Of a stretch of DNA of 64,000 nt, positions 57,956-64,000 are shown piece after piece (the stretch's first letter is position 1; every line of letters starts with the position of its first letter). A model generated the notes under the pieces. That model searched no databases. It was not told where the DNA came from and saw nothing but the letters and a program-made list of their open reading frames with translations. This stretch comes from Flaccisagitta enflata (lineage: Eukaryota > Chaetognatha > Sagittoidea > Aphragmophora). A program made the position numbers and the translations under genes. The stretch covers positions 26,288,001 to 26,352,000 of the forward strand of contig OZ231127.1 of the NCBI GenBank assembly GCA_965153355.1, read 5' to 3'.

Positions 57956-58960
57956 GAATTAAGAGGGAATCAGAGCTCGACAATATTTTTTGTTGCCGAC
58001 AAGCGAGGTTTTCTTACCAGCTCCTGCCTACAAAATATTCAAAGAAATGTTTATATGATTATATCCTAATTATATCCTGAATATATTGGAAAACATGTAT
58101 AAGTAACATGTAAAAGTTGATTATTGCATGGAGATTATTTGTTTAACTATGTGTTATGACAACTTATGACAAATTATATACAAATTTTAGTAGACATAAA
58201 TAATTTTGATGCTTTTCTTCAAAATCTTTTTTTTTATTACCTCCCTGCCTACAAAATCTGCTTGCTGCCTACAAGCGATTCTTGCGTGCTTGGGCACTTT
58301 GTCGTACCCTGGAAGGAATAGGAGGGATCCTTGAAAAAAAAACAATATTGAAATTCAAAAATTGAAACTCCTGTAAAACGTTCAAAAATATGCTTATGCA
58401 GATTATCAACAGTTGGCTTCGCCATTTTTTCAAAGGCAGAAAATTGATATGCCGTAAAATCTGATGTATGGCAATATGCAAATAAGACACGGTGCAAGAT
58501 CGCGTGAAATTTGGCATTCACCAAGGTCAAAAAATTTAGTTGTCATAAAACAATTTTTTTTTTTCTTAAATTTTTGTTAAATATATATCTTTGTGATATT
58601 AAAACAAAAAAAATCAATGCAAAATCTATTATAATTAGCTAAATATTAATTATTATATATTCAAATATGATTTATTCAGTTTTTTAGCTTTTTTTTGTAT
58701 TTTTCAAGATTTCTGTGCCAGAAAATGTTTTGAAATGCTTTAAACATATTTTTGATGAATAAAAATTGTATAAAAAAATATTTTTTTATGTAATTCATTG
58801 CTGTCACATAAACTTTTATCAAAAAAAGAACAGAAAACAAACATTTTTTGCTTATTTGTCACTTTGTTTTAGAACGGTTTCTTTTCTATGAGATATTATC
58901 TTGCAACTTATTATTCAGCAATCATCCATACATTCACTTAATCATGAATAATATCACAAA
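57956..58960. other. Very AT-rich non-coding sequence
   Basis: No gene is supported. CTACAAAATNTGCTTG and CCTGCCTACAAAAT recur near 58,023 and 58,248, suggesting a diverged repeat. Confidence 0.4.
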
Positions 58961-58964
58961 GCTG

Positions 58965-59156
58965 TTCATTCATTCATTCATTCATTCATTCATTCATTCA
59001 TTCGATCATTCATTCGTTCATTTATTTATTCATCCAATCATTTACAATTGTTATCATCACGTAGTAGCTGTCGTTACTGTTGTTGTTGCTAAGGTTGTTG
59101 ATGTTGTTGTTGTTGTTGTTGGGTTGTTGTTGTTGTTGTCCTTGTCTCCGCCATCG

Positions 59157-59203
<47 letters not shown>
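58965..59203. repeat. (ATTC)n and (GTT)n tracts
   Basis: About 12 ATTC units (58,965-59,012), then interrupted GTT runs at 59,076-59,203. The GTT run directly abuts the presumed end of the retrotransposon region. Confidence 0.93.
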
Positions 59204-59660
59204 ACCATAGGTTTTATTAATCAGAACATTTCAATTCGACCCCGGCCATAAAGATTACCAGGCCTGGTTTTAGACTATCTAATCTCATCGCCCTCCCCGT
59301 CTCGGCCAAACTTCTCGATTTCACGAGAGACTCTTTCTTTAAGGCTGGATCACGCTTGACGCGGTGGTGCCGAGCCGCTTCATCGCAGTACGGTCGTGAT
59401 TTCACTCTTCTCAGAATTTCCATGATTTTTTCGTGAGGAGAATTTCCATGTAATGAGGCTTAGAAGTATTTTTCACAACTGGGCAAAAATGTCTCTTTTT
59501 CCCTCTAACGTTTTGCACGCTCTGACATTTTCAAGGGAATCACCCATCTCCTCTGGCGAGACGATTGATGATGCAAAGTCATGGTAGAAGATGCGGTCAA
59601 TATTGCTGTTGAGGGCGATTGTGAGGATCACGATCGATATTGTCGTTGAGAGGCCCGCGG

Positions 59661-59849
59661 TCATCCGTCGTGATAGCGTTGATGATGCAATATCTCGTCC
59701 TCTCTTGCCCGTTTTTCCACATACAGTCCAACCGAATAGACATCTAAACAATTAAAAGATCCTGAAGGCCCTCGACTGATTTCTTGAGCAGCGGCGGCAT
59801 CCGCATGCGCCGCTCCGATGATCATCATACCGCCGCCTTCTGCCTGCAA
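59661..59849 (-). pseudogene. Post-protease fragment of the retrotransposon
   Basis: A frame shifted relative to the protease encodes GMMIIGAAHADAAAAQEISR followed by GPSGSF. In BEL/Pao polyproteins the protease is followed by a short I-G-x-D/H segment before the reverse transcriptase, and I-I-G-A-A-H with R-G-P-S-G fits that place loosely. The frame change between this and the protease ORF, and the lack of anything like a reverse transcriptase afterwards, mark it as a broken end. A separate frame at 59,473-59,751 and another at 59,217-59,423 are uninterpretable. Confidence 0.4.
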
Positions 59850-59853
59850 ATTT

Positions 59854-60192
59854 TTATGCCTTCGATGAGTTGGTCAGATGATCGCAGCGGAGAAAAGGAG
59901 GAATGTCGCGTTCACTCGTTAACAAATCACCTGTCAGTGCGTTGGCGTCGGCGACGACGCATTCCTCGTTGACCGATTGCATAGTGAATGATGCGATGAA
60001 ACGATCCTCAACAACATGACTTCCCACAGTAATCACCGTCATTTGCACTGTTTTAGTTGGAATCAGAAGACTGCGAATGTTGTTGGTACTGATCACGTCG
60101 CGATCAGCGCCTGAGTCGAGCATGGCGTCGATCGTCTTCTGCGAACCCGAAGCCTTGCTTATGCTAGTCACTGGAACAATCGGGCCGGACAA
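59854..60192 (-). pseudogene. Retroviral-type aspartic protease fragment
   Basis: The 112-codon frame contains AMLDSGADRDVIS, the D-S/T-G-A active-site motif of retropepsins, preceded by PIVPVTSISKASGSQ and followed by a beta-rich stretch (VQMTVITVGSHVVEDRF) like the flap and second hairpin of such proteases. These enzymes act as dimers to cut the Gag-Pol polyprotein. It lies directly downstream of the zinc-knuckle frame in another frame, as expected for a decayed or frameshifted Gag-Pol. The frame ends at HLTNSSKA. The catalytic motif is intact, but the surrounding polyprotein is not. Confidence 0.68.
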
Positions 60193-60238
60193 CGTCGTCG
60201 AATGAAGAGGCGGACCGCGACGTTGCCGTCGCCGCCAG

Positions 60239-60676
60239 TCATGCCGTGGCGTTAGAAGAGATCACTTCCGTAGGATTGGCTGTCTCCGCCGTCGCGGGCT
60301 GTTGGTGCTGCTGCAGCCGCATCCTCTGACTTGTTGAAGGGAGCCAGCGGTACTTTATTTCCCTGCTTATTCTCTCCTTTCTTCTCTTCCTTTTTTTCTT
60401 TCTTGTAGGTGCGCCCGTGGAGAATCGTGGCATGCCATATGCTTGCAGATCCTGGCAAGTTGGTCTGTTAGCACATCCTTTGGCGTTGTGTCCTGGCGCG
60501 AGGCAGTGGAAGCACAGACGACGAGACATGATCTTTTTTGAATCTCGCGTCCCACTTCCAACTCTAACAGCTGATGACACTCTTCTGTTTGATGCACATT
60601 CCCTGCAGACGTTGCAGCGGTCCGTCGGCATCTTTTGCTTGCCATTGGTCAAAGCATCTCCATATGATGATGGCAC
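60239..60676 (-). pseudogene. Gag zinc-knuckle fragment
   Basis: The 145-codon frame has CFHCLAPGHNAKGC, a perfect C-X2-C-X4-H-X4-C knuckle used for RNA packaging by retroelement Gag proteins. It is preceded by further Cys residues (CNVCRECASNRRV). After PTCQ the frame changes: another frame carries HATILHGRTYKKEKKEEKK, which looks like the second Cys/His cluster typical of BEL/Pao Gag. The Lys-rich tail and the glutamine/alanine stretch lead into the protease. The split between frames indicates at least one indel here. Confidence 0.68.
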
Positions 60677-60893
60677 TTCTTTCTCTGTAGTTAAGCTGCT
60701 GCCATTGATGCTGTTTGCAGCAGCTGTGCTGAATCACATATGTCTCGATCATGTTGACCAAGTTGTCGAATGAAACAGTGTATCATTTGGGCTGCTTCAT
60801 GTTACTTTTCCCCAGGAATTCATCTGCAAGATGAGGACCCTCTTATTGAGGATCTCCTGCAGCAGCTGCGTCACGATAGCATTGTTGCACTTC

Positions 60894-61521
60894 TCACAGG
60901 GTCCTCCCAATCTTCTTTGCCTTTTGCAACCTTGCAGACAGATGGAAATGCCTTGCATGGTCGGCCGACTGGATCTTCGCCTCAGCGGCGATTTCGTTGA
61001 ACAGCGTCATAATGTTGCAGCGCCTTGCCATAAAGGCGACGTCCATTTTTGCGAAGGCGTCGTCAATCTCTCCTCTTGCTGTAGCTTCAGTTGCATCAAT
61101 TGATACGCAGTTTCGTGATCTCTTTTGCCGGACCAGCAAACCCCGTAATTCAATAAGATGTCCATTGCCGTCAAGCCTTCATGCTTCTCAGCATCTTTGG
61201 GAGCTTCTCTTCCACATCCCCTTGAAGTCGGTGGATGAAGCTCCTCTGAGGCGAGCTTCTCTGGTCTTGCTCTCCAACGCTTCCAGAGCCGACCTCCTTG
61301 CTCGCATGAGATGGGTTATGCGCCGCTCTTTCAAGAAACCCTGTCAAGAGCAGTTGTTTAGGCATCTGAGCGTGGACTTCCGGTTGGCGGGCTACTTGAT
61401 GATGCTCCCAACGAGTAATCTGCTGGGGTTGTTGGGTAAACGCGTAATGACCCCCGACTTTGACCGGAGATCTCTTTTTGGTGGTTTTCACACTCCACCC
61501 AACTTCTTCCTGCTGATTCAT
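60894..61521 (-). pseudogene. Gag-like helical fragments
   Basis: Two frames carry protein-like sequence. One, at 61,139-60,894, has LVRQKRSRNCVSIDATEATA, then GEIDDAFAKMDVAFMARRCN and AKIQSADHARHFHLSARLQK. The other, at 61,521-61,171, starts MNQQEEVGWSVKTTKKRSPV. A third frame across 61,330-61,190 reads FLKERRITHLMRARRSALEA, joining naturally to the first in composition. Charged helical segments without recognisable motifs at this place match the central part of BEL/Pao Gag. Frame changes show decay. Confidence 0.45.
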
Positions 61522-61559
61522 TTGTTTGTGTGATCATCTTGATGGAATGGGAGCATCAA

Positions 61560-63110
61560 AATGTGGCGGATGTACTGTCGCTTTTTTTGTTCTTTGCGTT
61601 GTTTCTCTTCTTCTCTCGCTGCGGCAGGGTCAACGTCTCTCTGCTGAATCACCATCTTCAGACTATCCACTTCCCATGCTGCAAACGTTGATTCTGCTGG
61701 ATGACTTCTGCTTGAGGCGTTGCTAGAGGCGCTTGCGCTACTTCCGGCGTAATCAGCTGCAATCCACTCATTGTCTTCTTGGAAGCGACTTTTCTTCTCT
61801 CTTTATCTTGCAGCTGTTGTACCAACTTAACGTCAATGACCTCCTGCTTATGCCCCCTGCGCATCGCCTCCATTGCATCACCTCCGCCTCCGGCTGTGTT
61901 GAAGACCTTCTCCTCTTGACGGGAAAGACCAGTCTCCCTTCTAGCAGAACCAATCTGCTTCTAGAAGATCACTTCCGGTGCGGTAGGGAGAATCGTTGCT
62001 GCTGGAGTTTGGTAATGCTGATCCTGATGCTGTTGCTGTTATTGAAGCCGTTGCTGCTGCCACTATTGATATTCAAACTCATGTTGCTGGTCAGGACGCT
62101 GTTGCTGTTCATTCTGCTGCCAGTTGATACTGGCCTTCATCGCCTTTGCTGCTGCTGCTCCGCTGTTACTGCTGCTGCATCGGCACTGCTTGGCGGGCGT
62201 TTCCACTGACTGCACATGACGTTGCTGTACGTTAATTGGAGCTGTCCGGGTTGAAATTTCTGAAGATAGATCGACGGTCTTGTGGCGGATACTGCAGCTG
62301 CTGCTGAACCAGCTCAGACAGTTGCCTACGCTTCACATCCCGCTGCTCTAAATCTCCACCAATGCCACCGTCGTTCAGGCTATTCAGTGCTTTCGTTGCA
62401 TTTCTGCCGCATTGTTGAATACTCCTGCTCTTCTATCTTCATCTCGTTGCTGCTGCTGGCGAAAGTTACACATTCTGTCGTATAACTCTTTGTCTTCTTG
62501 TGATGAGCTTCGCTGTTGGAATCCCAATGGCATGCGACGGCGCCTTTGGAGCTGTTGCTGCACCACCACCTTCACCTTCAGCCATCATGCGAAGACGTTG
62601 ATCTGCAAGGCGTTGCTGTCTCTCTTCTTCTGTTTCCTCACTGACATTCATGCTTTCGACAGGATGGTTATTTGAAGCTGGAGGATCCACTACCACCGCT
62701 GGGATCGCGGCGGAAGGTTGCTGTTGCTGCTGCAGTTGCTGTTGCATACGTTCTCCTGCATCGTTTTGCCGCTGTTGTTGTTCATGCGGCTGCATTGCCG
62801 TTTGATGTTGTCGCAGCTCTTGTTGTTGTTGCTGTTGCTGCTGTTGCTGCTGTTGATCGTGTTGTTGCTGTTGTTGAGCCACAGGTTGTGGCGCCGGCTG
62901 CAGGATCTGATGTTGTTGTTGATCTTGCTGACAAAATTGTTGGAGTTGCTGCAACTGCTGCTGCTGCAACAGTTTGCTGCTGCCGTTGAGCCGTCGTTTG
63001 CTGCTGCTCCTGTAGTCGGTGGAGTTGGCGTTGCTGTTGGAGTTGCTGCTGCTGCATCGTTTGTTGATGCTGCTGCTGTTGCTCCTGTTGCTGTCGCTGC
63101 TCCTCCTCCC
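61560..63110 (-). pseudogene. Gln-rich central region of the retrotransposon
   Basis: CAG/CAA-rich sequence gives poly-Gln in one minus-strand frame (62,969-62,466, with TEEERQQRLADQRLRMMAEG as its least repetitive part), poly-Ser/Asn in the second and poly-Ala in the third. Less repetitive pieces include ELYDRMCNFRQQQQRDEDRR (62,575-62,384) and MEAMRRGHKQEVIDVKLVQQ (61,873-61,658). Long Gln-rich stretches are unusual for retroelement Gag. They may be an expanded spacer, or a host Gln-rich gene may be joined here. Confidence 0.4.
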
Positions 63111-63111
63111 G

Positions 63112-63955
63112 TTATTTGCTGCTGCATGTCGTCCAATCAGTCAGCAACCTTGTCGCATTCCTCCTCCAACTGCCTACCCCATCTGTCTCTCTCAGCACTC
63201 CTGTTGCGGCGTGCCTCGCCCTCTCCTGCGGCGTCAGTCCGTTGATGATCCCGCGACCTCTTGCAAGAGCGTCGGCGTCGTCGAGATCCGCAAGCATGTC
63301 GTCAGCTTGCTCCATCGGAGACGCACGCGCAGGTTCAATTTCCGAGACCAAATCTGATACCCATTGATTGACGGCATCTCCTCTTTGGATCGGCGGCAGA
63401 TTTAAAATTGGCCGCCAGTTGGAGATTGCGCACCATGTCGCTGGACCGGAAGTGGTAGATACTCGGATCCGTCGGGGTTTGGCGAAGACGTTCGCATCCT
63501 TGGAGTCGGAGCGCCGGTAACATTGTCACGGGTGGCGTGAGTGTCAGTTGGGAGACTGTTCCATGAGAATTCATTGACGGGTCTTTTGCGATTCCCGATG
63601 TAGTTGTGCACTGCGTTCACGATGTCGGCGTTGGAAGGAAAACCCTCTGGATAGTTCTCACGATCAAAGAAACGCATGGAGTCCCATTCGCGCCAGATTC
63701 GCCTCCAAAAGTAAGCCTTGTGAATACGAAGGGTGCGGGCATCGTCGAAAGCCATTGCCTTGCATACGATATAAAGTCGTAAACCACTGTCCAGACGTTG
63801 AGCGCCATCTGATTCACAGGCGGCGTCGTCGAGGTCGTGCGTTCGCCGGTGCAAGTAGAAAGCGGCGATAGAAAAGGAAGCCGGCATCCTTCCATTTCCG
63901 CAGTGATGTCGTTCTTCATTGCGCGCAAACGATTCGACCTCGGATGCTGATTCAA
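63112..63955 (-). pseudogene. N-terminal Gag-like or leader frames
   Basis: Three frames have coding character: 63,955-63,617 (MNQHPRSNRLRAMKNDITAE), 63,887-63,402 (RIHKAYFWRRIWREWDSMRF, then FDRENYPEGFPSNADIVNAV) and 63,351-63,112 (MEQADDMLADLDDADALARG, then GLTPQERARHAATGVL). The middle one, with its aromatic and basic composition, looks most like folded protein. The product cannot be named with certainty; position at the head of the element suggests Gag. The true start lies beyond or near the window edge. Confidence 0.4.
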
Positions 63956-64000
63956 ACCGAAGTGAGATACGCGAGATGACGTTGAAGCGGTCGAGACGGT

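Larger units (their letters stand above)
59217..64000 (-). mobile_element. Decayed BEL/Pao-like LTR retrotransposon, Gag-protease part
   Basis: The GC rises to about 50 percent and minus-strand coding remains run in gag-protease order: N-terminal Gag-like frames (63.9-63.1 kb), a Gln-rich spacer (63.1-61.7 kb), further Gag-like helices (61.5-60.6 kb), a CCHC knuckle (about 60.52 kb), then an aspartic protease with DSGA (about 60.1 kb). No reverse transcriptase, integrase or LTR is visible, and the segment ends near 59.2 kb at a GTT tract. Several frame changes and stops show decay, some possibly sequence errors. The 5' end lies beyond the window. The BEL/Pao assignment rests on the knuckle, a following Cys/His cluster and the DSGA protease. 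Confidence 0.65.

Overview
This is an AT-rich eukaryotic window, most likely from a marine invertebrate animal. The evidence is spliced exons with canonical GT/AG borders, one exon of a DUSP22-type phosphatase, exons of an uncharacterised protein family I recall from invertebrates, a non-LTR retrotransposon tail and a BEL/Pao-type LTR retrotransposon. Very long microsatellites (GT, CT, GA, GAA, TTG, ATTC, GACA, CTTT) fit the same picture. The species cannot be named from the sequence. Few host genes are visible; most of the window is repeats and transposable elements.

Layout. (1) About 183-18,878 and 20,949-33,263 are two direct copies (A and B) of one segment, separated by about 2 kb holding a 46/92-bp satellite and nested repeat elements. 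Each copy keeps one terminal coding exon (2,789-3,011 and 24,855-25,077). The copies differ by many clean insertions, so each serves as the empty site of the other. (2) 34.0-42.7 kb holds scattered exons (34,027-34,243; 37,086-37,442; 37,577-37,819; 42,609-42,689) of one probable gene, split by repeat elements and carrying one apparent 1-nt frameshift. (3) 43.6-45.9 kb is a cluster of foldback and TA-flanked MITEs. (4) 46,478-46,602 is a DUSP22-like exon in a field of hairpin elements and (ATTC)n. (5) 48.1-50.4 kb has (TTG)n, a low-complexity minus-strand ORF, and a 55-codon minus-strand membrane-protein ORF with a nearby poly(A) signal. (6) 50.9-56.7 kb is a 5.8-kb inverted-repeat element built from ~182-bp units. 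(7) 59.2-64.0 kb is a decayed BEL/Pao-like Gag-protease region on the minus strand, running off the right edge.

The dominant theme is a dispersed family of short elements, about 20 copies. Each starts AAGGCCGGATAC, carries a (GACC/GACG)n tetranucleotide tract, and ends in a terminal hairpin AGTYGCG...CGCRACT followed at once by an A-run. A 5' subterminal motif is the reverse complement of the last arm of the 3' hairpin, and the two change together between copies. The architecture resembles Helentron-associated non-autonomous elements (HINE, DINE-1, mini-me, pearl). No Rep/helicase gene is present here. Several copies hold an inner module with GGGCAGCGGCCCC inverted arms around a private ~21-bp minisatellite.

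Family identities come from motif recognition without database search. Splice models are inferred, and some frameshifts may be sequence errors.
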